Position numbers and translations under genes: made by a program
In this document: one piece after another, positions 46,667 through 57,297 of the stretch
Numbering within the stretch: position 1 is the first letter of the stretch
Layout of the letters: each line of letters opens with the position of its first letter
Assembly (NCBI GenBank): GCA_032718865.1
Contig: JALUTQ010000045.1
Coordinates: 1,178,001 to 1,242,000, forward strand
Reading direction: 5' to 3'
Length of the DNA: 64,000 nt
Origin: Tilletia caries
Taxonomy: Eukaryota > Basidiomycota > Exobasidiomycetes > Tilletiales > Tilletiaceae
The notes under the pieces: generated by a model
What the model saw: only the letters and a program-made list of their open reading frames with translations
Databases searched by the model: none
What the model was told of the DNA's origin: nothing

Positions 46667-46824
46667 CCTGCTCCAGCCGCAGAGCCCGAGCCCAAGCCCA
46701 AGGCTGATCCTCCGGCTGCGCCTGCGCTCGGACCGAGGGGGGCGCTTGCACCGGAGCCAGGCCCCAGGGACGCGCGCGCGGAAGAGAAGACGGTGCTCCC
46801 GGACGAGGTCGATCTCCGTGACAT
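43469..46824 (-). CDS. ARP10: Actin-related protein of the dynactin pointed end (Arp10-like)
   Basis: Exons 46824-46205, 46133-46025, 45957-44875 and 44803-43469 give 1048 aa. The actin-fold start PIVIDIGTHTVKLGFAGEPR follows a leader with a Gly/Ala repeat (GAGAGA, coded by a CTGCTC hexamer run at about 46588-46667). Then come YLMCDPRTRRVIIIENPLTP and KECIYSVLFKRLNV. After the second intron are FLALLAMGLPTGLLLSLGHL and EATITPIFHG (phosphate 2 loop region), and after the third intron LRRHFASRIAVAGGTAQLQG. The C terminus is KGSFVGVVGGLDTGAYGG. This order fits fungal Arp10 rather than conventional actin or Arp1. Arp10/Arp11 caps the Arp1 filament in dynactin and supports dynein function. Long Ser/Ala-rich inserts within the fold triple the usual length. 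The start is 239 bp from the divergent THI6 start. Confidence 0.82.
46588..46667 (-). repeat. GCTCCT hexamer tandem repeat coding for poly-(Ala-Gly)
   Basis: About thirteen in-frame copies of a hexamer lie in the N-terminal leader of the Arp10-like protein. Confidence 0.85.
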
Positions 46825-47063
46825 GGGAATTCCTGCCTGTCGCCTGCCTGCGTTGTATGCGCGCCGCTTCCTTCCTCCTTCTCGCCAGAAGTGCCTGCCA
46901 GACGACCTTGCGAGACGGGGACCCTTTGGAAACGTTGCGCAACGATGAGCTGGATGAGCTCGAGCCGGGCGATGATGGCGACGATGGATGAGCGATGAGC
47001 GATGAGCTCGGGAACGAATCTTCGGAAGGAGCGTCCGTTCTATAAGTATACACACAGTGAACG

Positions 47064-49147
47064 ATGAGCGCTGTCCCTCGAAGCAACGACGGCCCTGGCC
47101 CCGGCGCCGGCCCCGCCATGAAGAACATCGACTACTCCGTCTACCTCGTCACCTCGCGCGACCTCCTCCCGCCGGGCACCGACTTCCTCCAGCATCTCCG
47201 ACTCTCGCTCTCCAATGGAGACGTCACCGTCGTCCAGCTGCGCGAGAAGAGCCTCGACACCGGCGAGTTCCTTGCGCTCGCCAGGGACGTCCTGGCCGTG
47301 TGCGATGCCGCCCCGAGGGGCCGCGTCCCGCTCATCATCAACGACAACTTGGCGGTTGCCCTCGCTTTGCCCAAGCGAGTCGGTCTCCATCTTGGTCAGA
47401 CGGACATGGCTCCCGCCGTCGCGAGGGAGATCCTGGGCCCGGATCGGGTGCTCGGCATCAGTACCAATACACCCGGTCAGGCGGAGGCCGCGGCCAAGGC
47501 AGGAGCGGACTACATCGGCATCGGTCCCGTCTACGGCACACAGAGCAAAGCCGGGATCAGCGCAGAGCAGATCCTCGGTCCGCGCGGCGCCAACGCCGTC
47601 GCTCGCGCCGCAGGAGCCCTTCCTAGCGTTCTCATCGGCGGTATCAATAAGTCCACGGCCCTCCGCGCTCTGGTCGGTGCGACGAACAAGTACGGCCGTC
47701 CCGCGGGCATCGCTGTGATCAGTGCCATCGTCAGCCGCCCGGACGCGGACGAAGCGGCGGCCGAGCTGGCCCGCGCAGTGCGCAAGTACAAGCGCTCGGC
47801 TAGCTACAGGACCTCTCGGGCTGAAGTTGCTCCTGCCTCTGCTGAGCACGAAGATCTGGATTCCGTCTACACCGAGTTGGACGCATTCAACGTCCTTCCC
47901 TCCCTCCAGGCGGCCGCGGAAGACGGCCAGGCCTTCTCGTACGAAGCTCCTGAGGGTAGACACGCTCTGACAGAGCTCCTCAAAGCCCGGGCCGCCCAGA
48001 TCCTGAAGAGCCATCGTAAAAACCCATCTGGACCACCCCTGGTACAGACAATTACTTCCCACGTCTCCTCGACCTACTCTGCAAATATCCTCCTCTGCTT
48101 CTCGGCCAGTCCAATCATGAGCCACCAGCCGGAGGAGGCCGAGGCGATCATGACCGTGGGCGAAGCTTTGGTTCTCAATATCGGGACTGTGCATGCTGAG
48201 GCTCGCGCAGGAATGAAGGTCGCAGGCGCGACGGCGAACAAGCTCGGAAAGGTGAGAGAAAATGCCACACGCCCGAAAAAGCATCAAGACAAACAATAGG
48301 CTGAACTCTCAATGTGTTCCTTCTCGCTTCTAGCCTGTAGTTCTCGATCCAGTCGGAGTCGGCGCGTCCGCGTTCCGGAAGAATTCCGTCGAGGGTGAGA
48401 GCCCATCTTGCCCCAAATGCCACCCCTGTTCACAAAGAACCTACTGATATTCAATCTCCAAAACCTCCCCAGACATCCTCAACCACACCCAAATCACACT
48501 CATCAAAGCAAACGCCGCCGAGCTAGCCGCCATGCTCTCCCTCACCTCCGTCCAAACCCGAGGCGTCGACGCCGGCCCAGGAACCCTCACCGATCCAGCG
48601 TCCCACGCCCGCGCCCTTGCCAAGCGGGAGAAGTGTCTCGTCCTCCTCACAGGAAAGACGGATTATCTGACGGACGGGGAGCTGTGTGTGGGCTGTGGGA
48701 ATGGGGATGCGATGTTGGGGACGGTGACGGGGACGGGGTGTGCGTTGGGTGCGCTGGTGGCTGCTGGGATGGCGGCGGGGGCGCGGTTGAGTCGTGAGGA
48801 GGAGCAGGCGGCTCGAGCTGGAGATGAGGTGAAGCACGAGGAGGAGGGCAGCAAGGGCGGTATGGGTCGACTTGTGGTGGACGCCAAGGCCTCCGACCTC
48901 TTTGCGGGTGCACTGCTTGGGTACGTATTACCACTCGAACACGATCATCTGATGTTCCCATTAACCTTCTTCTTCCTGTCATACGCATATTTCCAGACTC
49001 CTTACCGAGACGATCGCCTCTGAGCTCGCGGCCGCCCGTCCCGAGGTTCGCGGCCCGGGAACGTTCCTTCCGGCCTTGCTGGACGAGATCAGCCTAATGG
49101 ACGCGGAGACAATCCTCAAGCGCGCCAAGATTGATATCCTCCCGTGA
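47064..49147 (+). CDS. THI6: Bifunctional thiamine-phosphate synthase / hydroxyethylthiazole kinase
   Basis: Exons 47064-48251, 48334-48394, 48473-48920 and 48997-49147 give 615 aa. The N-terminal half is thiamine-phosphate synthase (TIM barrel), with VVQLREKSLDTGEF, LIINDNLAVAL, HLGQTDM, GADYIGIGPVYGTQSK and VLIGGINK. A linker of about 60 residues leads to the hydroxyethylthiazole kinase domain, with FSASPIMSHQPEEAE, VVLDPVGVGASAFR, LIKANAAEL and GTVTGTGCALGALVAAG (ATP-binding and catalytic Cys loop). It condenses HMP pyrophosphate with thiazole phosphate and phosphorylates salvaged thiazole. The fused order is the standard fungal Thi6 arrangement. I saw no TPP riboswitch in its introns or leader. 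An acidic/Gln insert lies within the kinase domain near residue 525. A TATAAGTA motif sits about 23 nt upstream of the ATG. Confidence 0.95.
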
Positions 49148-50112
49148 TCCCGAATCCATCATCTGTCAATGCCCACACCGCTCGCAGCTTCGTTTGTTGC
49201 ACACATGCATCTGACCGATTTCGTCAAAAGGGGTTTACGGAGTGCTCTGCGTTCGCTTCTACGCTCTTTCCATCCGATCCGACGCGGATCTGGTGGCCTG
49301 TTCGAAATTCGAAGAGAAAGGACAGAGCGGGTCAAGAGGGAGGAATAGGCATGTGGGCGTCCCCCTGGTCAACCGTGCTCTTGCTGGAGAACAGCACGCG
49401 GAAGTTGCTTGCGAGCGAGACGCGGAAGGCAGCGGCAGCTGTTGGCAGTATTATGGCTTGGAGTCTGCCTGTTCAGAGAAAGAGAGAGAGAAAGAGGTCG
49501 GCGATGTCATCTTCAACTGCGTCGCTGTCGACTTTCACCACCTCTCCTCCGACAGCCGAGCCGTTCAGCAGAAACGGGAGGATCGGCTCGGATCAAGGTC
49601 AAGGCAACTCACTGACTGCTGGTCGATCGTTCTCACGCCCATTGTTGTTGACAGGAGCTCTTGCGGCAGGTCGAAGATGATCAAGAGGCTGGCTGCTGTC
49701 TTCGTGCTGATCCAGTGCTCGTCCCTTTCTCCTTTTTCTCCCTACAGGGAGTGCCGTGATCATCCTTCGGGTAACCATCTCCAAGCGTTACCATCTTTTC
49801 CTCAGAGCGACACAGCAGCATCGCCCGACGCCCCCGAACCCCTTGACGACGGGCCAGTTACAACCAGATACAGAAGGAAGACTGGGAAACTGCTGTGAAG
49901 ATTTGCTCGCTGATTCCTTCTCGGTCTTTCGTCGTCTCGAACAGGCTCTGGGAAAGGCCATATAAGGAGGCCGACGCAACCCATCTTTGCTGACCCCCTT
50001 TCCCTCCCTCTCTTCATCTTCTCATCCTCTTATCCTCTCATCCTCTCACCCTCTCACCCACTCACGCATCCACTCATCCAATCAACTACTCACTCCTTTC
50101 CGCATTTTAAAC
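49148..50112. other. Intergenic region; promoter of the following gene
   Basis: A TATAAGG at 49961 and a long CT-rich leader with CTCAT/CCTCT runs at 50010-50100 precede the next ATG. No gene is recognised in the rest. Confidence 0.5.
49961..49967 (+). promoter_or_regulatory. Probable TATA box of the gene starting at 50113
   Basis: TATAAGG lies 152 nt upstream of the ATG and is followed by a pyrimidine-rich leader, a common fungal core-promoter layout. Confidence 0.5.
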
Positions 50113-51419
50113 ATGGCGTACAACAACAACAACCCTTTCAAAGCCACCCGATCCGCACGCTACACAGCAGCGGCACCCTCGTCCTCTCGCTACGCAGCAG
50201 CAGGACCTTCGTCTTCCCGCTACCAATCGGAAACTGCTAGCACTAGATCATACGCACCATTCATGCCCCTCACCGGTGGGGCTGCTCTCGGCCTCAGCGC
50301 CAACTACACTCCACCACGGGCCTCGTCGACCACTCGGGGCCTCATCCTGCCCCGCTCTCCCATCGCGATCGCACCCGTGAGGACCCAGGTCGGCAGACCG
50401 GAGAGGAGGCGGGCGCTCGCGACGCACGAAGGGTCGTCCTCTGCTGCTGAGGGGCAGAAGCATACGCATCTCTCGGCCTATGAGTACCGAGAAGGTACAT
50501 CTCCCAGCAGCTCTCCCAGCAACAACAGCAAGATCTCTCCGGACCGCATTGGCTCACCATGGCGGTGCCCGCATCTCCCACCCATCGGCCGGCAGCCGCT
50601 TCGATCACCCCAAAGTCAAGACGACTATGGCCTTGGGTACTGCATCATTGGTGCCCAAGGAGGCGATGGTGCCGACGCACCCGTGATTTCAGGGTGTACC
50701 ATGCCGACCGTACGGAGCGGGTCGGCCATCACACGTACCACGCTCAAGGCTGCGCTCACATCGTTCGTCCTCGCCGTCACAGCTTCCGTACCAGTGAGCA
50801 CCACCACACACCCTCCTTCACTGACTCACTCTCTCTTTTCCATCCACAGCCCTCTCGCCCATTGTCACTCCACACCCTCTCATCCCACTCTCATACCAGT
50901 GAGCACAACCCACAGACCCTCCTTCACTGACTCAGTCTTTCTTTAGTCTTTTCCATTCACAGCCGCCTCTTCGAACCCTGACGCACTGCATCAAGAAGAC
51001 GCTGGACATCCAAGTGTCTGTGTACGGCGCACCACACGCTACGACCTCACTGCCTCCCGCATACAGACGCACGTACGGACAACCTGGACAAGACACCTTC
51101 TTCCTGTGGATCTACTTCAAGTTATGTATTTTGGAGTTCTCATCTTTATCTGAAATTTGCTGCTAATGCTCGGGACTGGTTTGCTCCCTCTTCTTTCTTC
51201 CCAGTACTCCTCGTCCCAGCCGGCAACCCTTCTCGCGCCTTCGCATCCGTCGACATTGGTTCCTTCCCACCCGTCGTCAGTCGCCATCGATTCGCCCTCT
51301 CGCCCATCAAGGCCAACCCCATCGCCATCTTCGATTCCTCAACTCCTCCTTCTCCCCGGTCGCCCAACCCCTTCGCCCTTCCTACCTCACCACCATTTCC
51401 TCACCACCACTCTGCATAA
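50113..51419 (+). CDS. Hypothetical protein, gene model unresolved (frame changes, duplicated intron)
   Basis: The start MAYNNNNPFKATRSARY is preceded by a TATA box and CT-rich leader. The first 130 residues are Ser/Ala/Arg-rich. Around 50500 the best-looking frame shifts by one base (new frame reads FDHPKVKTTMALGTASLVPK up to a stop at 50686). Near 50690-50793 yet another frame looks better, and I cannot place a normal intron at either point. The 3' half is clearer. An exon at 50963-51125 encodes CIKKTLDIQVSVYGAP and QPGQDTFFLWIYFK. A 79-nt intron (51126-51204) follows, then a last exon encoding VPAGNPSRAFASVDIGSFPP and SRHRFALSPIKANPIAIFDS, ending at 51419. No family is recognised. Unrecognised introns, sequence errors or a decaying gene could all explain the frame changes. 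Confidence 0.45.
50794..50962 (+). repeat. Intron-like segment made of two near copies (duplicated intron)
   Basis: GTGAGCACCACCACACACCC...CACAG at 50794-50849 and GTGAGCACAACCCACAGACC...CACAG at 50899-50962 are near copies, and both carry CCTCCTTCACTGACTCA. The 49 bp between them would be a tiny exon. Skipping it entirely, as one 169-nt intron, keeps one frame open into the downstream exon. Confidence 0.6.
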
Positions 51420-52287
51420 TCATCTCTCACTCTCTCTGCTGCTCCCATCCCCCTGCATCCCCGCATCATTAAGCCCGCAACTCTTCATTCACCAAACCTC
51501 ATCCTCTCCCTTCTCAGCGCAATTCCTCTCTCCTGTACCCCCCCCCCTTGCGGTTCTTTCCTCTTTTCTTCTTTCCCCTCCCACGATCTCGCATTGCCTC
51601 CCTGCTTTTTCGCTCTTGGCAATCATATCAAAGACGCCTCTGGGGCTCGGACCGAAGCAACTCAGAGCGCGCAACGGGGCCCATTGGTGTTGATGGGCCT
51701 TCGCACAGCAAACAATCTTTCTCGCGTGAGGTGTGACACATCGGATAGCAGAGCGAGCGAGCACAGGAGACGAGGTCGGGGTGGGACAGGGGAGATAGTG
51801 ACCTGCTGAAGATGTGGAAAGGCGAGAGAGATCCTTACGGGCTGGTGGGGGAGGACTGGGCGGAGACGGCCGTCTGTGCGTGCGTCGTGTCCGAGGAAAG
51901 GGGGAGAACCGCGCGGGCCCAGAGGTCTCCTTAAAGAACCACGTCTGGGCACACATATATCAGGAAACGGGAGGGAGGGGGAATACTCACGATGCGAGGG
52001 ATTTTTGTCTTGTCCTTTTTCTTCAGCCGCGCGGCCTCCTCGGTAGCTGCACAAAGAGAGGCAAAGGGGGAAAGAGCGAGGGAGAGGGGGAAAATCGTCA
52101 GCGATTAGGAGTGGAAAACATCGCATGTATGCAGAGGCCGCCTGAGGAGAGCTGTGTCTGTCGGAACTTGCTGCTTGCAAACAACGATAGTGTGCCATTT
52201 AGTTAAGGATCCCGTGACTGACGCTGCTAATCTCTATGGCGCGACAATACTTAGACTCTATGCTGAGGGGAGGGGTTAGACGATGTT
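51420..52287. other. Convergent 3' region, no gene recognised
   Basis: It is very pyrimidine-rich at 51420-51600, including a C9 run near 51538. Open frames on both strands are low-complexity and unmatched. Confidence 0.5.
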
Positions 52288-54086
52288 CTACACGAACTTG
52301 TCCAGGTTCCGTGCCGCAGCTGTTAAGAGGAGGGAAATCAAAAAGAGAATGTTAAGAATGCAGCCTTTCTTCATCAAGAGCACCATCCCAACATCCAAAC
52401 CCCCTCGGAATGGAACATACCTTCAAAAGCGACAAACGTGGCGGCATTAGCAATCGGCGCTCTGACCAACGTCGGGCCCAATCCCTTCAGGAAGCCTCGA
52501 AGACCCGAGGTGCGCATGATTTGCGCGGCGCAGTCGAGCGGGCCGGCATATTGGCGAGACGATGCTTGGAGTGCGTCGGTTTGCTAGCGGAGGTGGTGAT
52601 TATCAGAATTTCGATCAGGTTAGTGTGTGTAGATATCAGTGTGATGGGCGGGCTCTGGGATCACGATGAAGGACTCACCAGTCGCGATTTTACGACACTG
52701 TGGAGGGTGGGGAGGTGGGGCGAGTACGGAGTCAGCCAAAGAGTCGGTTGGCATTGGGGCCTGGCTAGACTTACTCGAAGGGGTAAGCGGAGAGCCAGAG
52801 CTGGAGGAAAATACCAGCAGCCAAAATAAGAAGGGAGTCAGAACGGACCTGGCTCAGCCACCCATGGGAACACCTCCACCAGAATGACAACAGAGAGAAA
52901 GAACACTCACAGCAACACCAGCGGTCCCACCGAACATCATCGCGCTCGTCGTCGGCAGATCGGCCCTTGTGGTGTTCGGTCCCATACGACCGAGCTGCCA
53001 CTGGACGAGAGATTCGTAGACGAGGAAGTAGGTACCCAAGCCGACACCTTCGCGGAACAGGGTGGGGACCATGCCGCGGAAAATGCCTGTCGGTCCTGCG
53101 GCGGCTGTGATTCTGTGGAGTGTAGCATGACGATAGGTCAGAGCGGAGGTTCGCGTGGAGGGACAACAGGACCAGGTCGTCCTCAACAAGGCGGCACAAA
53201 GAGAAAGACTAACTTGGAGAAACAGTCCAACGGACCGGTGTACAACTTTGTCGTCTGCGTCTGCAATCGAATCCGAATATGCTCAATCGGGCCCGCCACA
53301 AACGCGTTCGCCAAACCTGCCGCCGCACCCGCCATGTACAGCTGACCCAGGCTGAGTGAAGCGGCAGAACCTGCGCTGATTCCTGCGCGCTGAGCGTTGG
53401 ATTTGCTGAATTCGCGCTTGAGGTGCTCGACGACGCCGAATTGGATGGAGACGCAGAGTCCGACGCCGAGTAAGGGGGTCAATGTCCCCTTTTATATAGA
53501 AAAAATCAAGTCAGCGGGGCAAAAAGGCAAGCGAACCCAGGTTAAGGTCCTGGCAGCCTTCTTTCATACCGTCCTCTGACTTCTGACATCGCCAAAATTC
53601 GAGTGCAGGGAGGATAAAAGGGGGTAGCCCAGTTGCCGAACGTACCTTGTAGAACGCCGCGGGACCCTCATTGGCGATAATCTTCTTGACGAGATCGCCC
53701 ATGCCCCCATACGTGCCTGCAGGAGCCGTCTGGAGACGGACCTTGACGATGTCGAACGGTCTGCGGGAAACAAAACAATTTGGGGGGAGGGGGAAGGTAG
53801 CTCAGCATCGCCCCAATCGGCTGATCACAGCGCGGTAAGACGACAGAAAAAGAAGAGAAGGAGAACGACTCACTGTCCGACGAGGACCTGGGTGATGCCA
53901 CCCGCAGTTCCTGCAGCAGCAGTTAGCGGTACAGAGACGATGGCAAGTAAACGTCAGCGGGACGTTTAGAAGGAAGCGCAAGAAGGTGGGACAAGGACCG
54001 AACTCACCGCTGAGGATGTCGCGGGTGGTGCGGGAGATACGGAAGGGCGCCGGCTTGGAGTCCGCCGTGAGATCGAAGGCGGCCAT
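52288..54086 (-). CDS. YMC1: Mitochondrial carrier family protein, YMC1/YMC2 type
   Basis: Nine exons (54086-54008, 53910-53874, 53760-53646, 53488-53214, 53112-52911, 52800-52775, 52697-52679, 52583-52421, 52319-52288) give 315 aa. The three carrier repeats carry PFDIVKVRLQT, the repeat-2 form PIEHIRIRLQT and PFDVVKSRLQT. The first signature is preceded by GTAGGITQVLVGQ and followed by KGTLTPLLGVGLCVSIQFGV, which is characteristic of the YMC1/carnitine-carrier-like subgroup. The C terminus FVAFEAAARNLDKFV fits. It should sit in the inner mitochondrial membrane; yeast Ymc1/Ymc2 are implicated in glycine or organic-acid exchange, so substrate remains open. Exons 6 (26 nt) and 7 (19 nt) are very short, and intron 4 uses GTTAGT. 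The start is 310 bp from the divergent RRP40 start. Confidence 0.92.
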
Positions 54087-54165
54087 CGCTGCGAAGGTCA
54101 GAGAACGTATGTAAATATGTATGTATGTATGCCAATTGCCAGATGGACGACCTGCGCATGTACCC

Positions 54166-54231
54166 AGTACCAAGTACCAAGTACCAAGTACCAAGTACCA
54201 AGTACCAAGTACCAAAGTACCAAGTACCAAG
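54166..54231. repeat. AGTACCA heptamer minisatellite in the YMC1-RRP40 divergent promoter
   Basis: About nine tandem copies of a 7-bp unit (AGTACCA), with one copy expanded by a single A. It lies 80-145 nt upstream of the carrier start codon. Confidence 0.9.
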
Positions 54232-54396
54232 ACCAACGGGACGTTCTTCTGACCAAAGATAACGGAGATAAGCGATACGTGTGGAGATAAGAAACACGTG
54301 GCCTGCGTAAGTGCGTATGGGACAGAGAAACTTGAGAAGAACAGCCAGCCTTCTCAGTTCTCAGTGACTGCTCCCCATCCATCTAATTGACTTACA

Positions 54397-55537
54397 ATGG
54401 CCTTCGTACTTCCCGGCGACATCGTCCACTCCGCAGAGCGTCCCCTCGGCCCGCTCGCTCCCGAGACCCAGATCAAGCTCGGTCCCGGCCTCCTCCCCGA
54501 GCGCGTGTCCACATCCTCATCCTCCTCGAACCCAGTCCCCACCCTCGTCGCAACCCGCGCGGGCATCCTAGGCCATGTGCCCGGTCGGATCTCCACTGCT
54601 GCCAAGGCTGCCAGTGTGAATACCACGTCGGCGTCGGCGGAGAGGAGCGTGAAGAGGGCCAAGATCGAGGATGGGAAGGGGAAAGGTGTCAAGCAGGACG
54701 GTCTCTGGGTCGAGCTCAACACTCGCCGAGTGAGTTTACAACCTTTGCTTTACTACCTTCGGTTCACCCTCGCCTCCTACTAACTCTCCTCCGCTCTTCC
54801 CACAAAGTACATCCCCGCCCCGTCGGACACAGTCATCGGTCAAATCACAGCCCGCGGACCAGACTTCTACACCGTCTCCCTCCTCTCCGCACACACCGCC
54901 TCCCTACCCGTACTCTCCTTCGAAGGCGCAACGAAGCGACACCGGCCCAATATTCGCGTCGGAGCAGTGGTGTATGCGCGCGTGGTCGGGGCGGAGCGAC
55001 ATACCGATCCGGAGCTGAGCTGTGTGAATCCGGTGACGGGGAAGGCGGATGGGATGGGCGAGTTGAAGGTTGCGGAGCGGGAGGTGGGCTGTGCTATGCT
55101 TTTTACGATCTCGTTGGGGTTGGCCAGTAGGTGAGTTTATCCTCCCCCCTGTTGTTGTTATTCTCACGTTTCTCTGACTCCTCCTTTTCTTGCTCTTGGG
55201 TAGTCTACTGCATCCCTCTCACCCACTCCTACCCCGTCTGGCCGCCCACTTCCCCTTCGAGTCCGCTATCGGACACAACGGCCTGTTCTGGGCACGCACG
55301 TCCCAACCAAGTCATCTCATCGCTCTCGGCCGGATCCTGGAACGAGCCGAGGGGATCGGCAAGGCTACCACCGGCAGGAAGGGGTCTGCGAAGGAAGGCA
55401 TGGATGTCGATGACGAGGATGATGAGGAAGAAGGGGATGAAGAAGCGCTGCTGTCGAGTCGGGCGCAGGACGTTGCTCGAACAAGGGGAGCGCTGAGCAA
55501 GGAGGAGATCAAGCAGATCGTCGGGCCCTTCTTGTAA
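54397..55537 (+). CDS. RRP40: RNA exosome cap subunit Rrp40
   Basis: Exons 54397-54729, 54808-55130 and 55204-55537 give 329 aa. The N-terminal domain starts MAFVLPGDIVHSAERP. The S1 domain follows (YIPAPSDTVIGQITARGPDF, NIRVGAVVYARV), then a KH-type domain with HFPFESAIGHNGLFWARTSQ. In Rrp40 the equivalent GxNG-type loop is GxNGxxW, conserved here as GHNGLFW. With Rrp4 and Csl4 this subunit forms the RNA-binding cap of the exosome. Extra length comes from a Ser-rich insert in the N-terminal domain and an acidic DDEDDEEEGDEE segment near residue 285. The reading frame is continuous across both introns. Confidence 0.93.
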
Positions 55538-55850
55538 GCAAGTCATCCTTGAATCATTACTCATTACTCATCAGTAGAGCCAAAACTACGAACAAGCTGG
55601 ATCGTAAGGATCTGAGGCCGAGGTGGAAGGTTAATGCGATTGGGGATGTTCTCATAGTAATACAGGTATGCGTGAGGAGAACCGGGGAAGGGAGAAAAGA
55701 AGTTGTGGGTTGTTGTGTATGCGTGGTGGGGATTGCGAATGGGACGAAGGGGATGATGGGACGTTAGACGTATGGTATGCTTGTGTATGTGTATGGGAGT
55801 TGGAAGTCCTCCTTGTTCGTAGGGAGCCGGTGTTGAATCTTGGCTATCCT
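55538..55850. other. Convergent 3' region, no gene recognised
   Basis: This is about 310 bp between RRP40 and a minus-strand hypothetical gene. No feature was recognised. Confidence 0.4.
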
Positions 55851-56420
55851 CTATCGACCGCGCGCAGCGACCCGGCACAGACTGAGGCCCTCGTCCGCGA
55901 AAGCCAGCAGACCCATTTCCGATCGAACGACGTCGGCGGCGTCCCCATTTTGGTTGTCGGCAACTGCGCGTGACCGGAGGGCCCGAGGCTGCTTCTGGTC
56001 GACAAAGTGGACACTGCCACTGCCGCTGTTGGCCGTCGAAGTCGAAGTGCGGGACGAGGACGAAGCCCGTCGCCCACCGCCGCTCAAGAATTTCCTGCAG
56101 CGCCAAGTCGACTCCTTCCGCTCCTCCGCATTATGAGCATCTTGTGGAGCCGCGGGCGGGGATGGGGAGAGCAGGATGCTTGGCGAGGGCGCGGACGCGG
56201 AGGTTGATGAGGACGAGGCTGTAGATGAGGTGCCCCAGCGGACGAGGCCGGAGTCCCGACAGGAGGAAGACGAGGAGGAAGCGGAGTCTCGACGGAGACC
56301 TGCTTGATGTTGTGGCTGTCGCTGTGCTTGTTGCTGCCGTTGTTGCTGTTGCTGGGGAGGAGCGAACTCGAGCTGGTAGAGATCCGCAAAGGAGCGGTAT
56401 GGATACTGGCAGCGCGACAT
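55851..56420 (-). CDS. Small hypothetical low-complexity protein
   Basis: A single exon gives 189 aa. The start MSRCQYPYRSFADLYQLEFA follows a CAACAG-rich leader and a TATA-like element at 56596-56601. The protein is Gln-rich, then Ser-rich, and ends with RSEMGLLAFADEGLSLCRVA. The short aromatic N-terminal motif, the upstream TATA element and a continuous frame support a real gene, but no domain is recognised. A longer in-frame start at 56843 lies upstream of the TATA element and is less likely. Confidence 0.5.
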   Translation of the reverse strand: MSRCQYPYRSFADLYQLEFAPPQQQQQRQQQAQRQPQHQAGLRRDSASSSSSSCRDSGLVRWGTSSTASSSSTSASAPSPSILLSPSPPAAPQDAHNAEERKESTWRCRKFLSGGGRRASSSSRTSTSTANSGSGSVHFVDQKQPRALRSRAVADNQNGDAADVVRSEMGLLAFADEGLSLCRVAARGR

Positions 56421-56595
56421 TGTTGCTGTTGCTGTTGCTGTTGTGGTTGATGTTGTGTTTGGCTGTGCTGAGGCTGGAGACTGAAGGCTGCAGGCTGGTT
56501 GCCAGCGGAGAGAGGTCAGGAGACTGGTCTGTTGCAAGGCATCCTGAGGGAGAAAGAAGGGCGTCCGCGGGGAGAGGCGCCTGCTTCCTCTCCCT

Positions 56596-56601
56596 CTTAT
56601 A
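56596..56601 (-). promoter_or_regulatory. TATA-like element of the small hypothetical gene
   Basis: TATAAG on the minus strand, about 180 nt upstream of the start codon. Confidence 0.4.
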
Positions 56602-57288
56602 ATCCTTCTCACTTCCCAGTTCTCACATCTCACACTCCCACCCGCCAAGTCGGCAGTCGCCCAGACCCAGTTATAGCCGGCCAACAGAAAAAACAGCGAG
56701 ATCAAACACGCCATCCCGCCCGGGCCCCTTCGCCGTTCGCTTACTTGCCGCCTTGTTGTCTCGACTCTGGCAGTTGTCCGCGTTCCGCTCGGTCTGCAAT
56801 TTCTTTCTTCTTTCAACTTCCGGAGATCGGAGAGCTTGGACACCGGCGGGAGACCAGTTGGACAGACGATGCCGAACGGGCTTGTGACTTGTCGGCATCA
56901 CTTCGGCCCTTAGTTTCGGACGGAAATGAGAAGGTATATCCGCAATTCCGCATCTGTGTTTCGGACCCGTCGGCCGAGAAGATCGCGCCTTCCCTCCACC
57001 GCTGTAGTCTCACAAAATTAGTGCCCGATTTTGGCTGTACCCTTCATCGGCCTCGCATTCCTAACGCATCTTCGCACCACCATAGCGAAGCCGCATCGCA
57101 ACCAATCGTACTGAGATCACCTGCAGAATACAGATATATCCTCCTGCTCTCACCCTGGTGACTTTCAAGTCATTTGAATCATCTGTCTGGTGTCCAGCGA
57201 TCAACTCCTGAAGGGCAGAAAAATCGAGCTGTCAGAGGCGATGCCACGTGCTTAACTTAAGCTCACTTAGAGAAACGTTTGACGGGAC
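56602..57288. other. Intergenic region, no gene recognised
   Basis: This is the flank between the small hypothetical gene and the transposon-like element. No gene or repeat was recognised. Confidence 0.4.
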
Positions 57289-57297
57289 GGTAAAACA
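57289..57297 (+). repeat. Left 9-bp target site duplication
   Basis: GGTAAAACA directly abuts the left terminal inverted repeat and is repeated exactly at 58607-58615. Confidence 0.88.

Noticed and set aside
47064..49147. TPP riboswitch in THI6 leader or introns
   Set aside because: The introns are short (75-82 nt) and I found no CTGAGA/ACCTGA-type conserved core in them.
50850..50898. Independent 49-nt exon between the duplicated intron units
   Set aside because: Including it puts the downstream CIKKTLDIQVSVYG exon out of frame with the frame that looks coding just upstream; kept only as an alternative.
51420..52200. Long overlapping open frames on both strands in the pyrimidine-rich region
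   Set aside because: Composition-driven lack of stops; translations are Pro/Ser/Arg runs without any motif.
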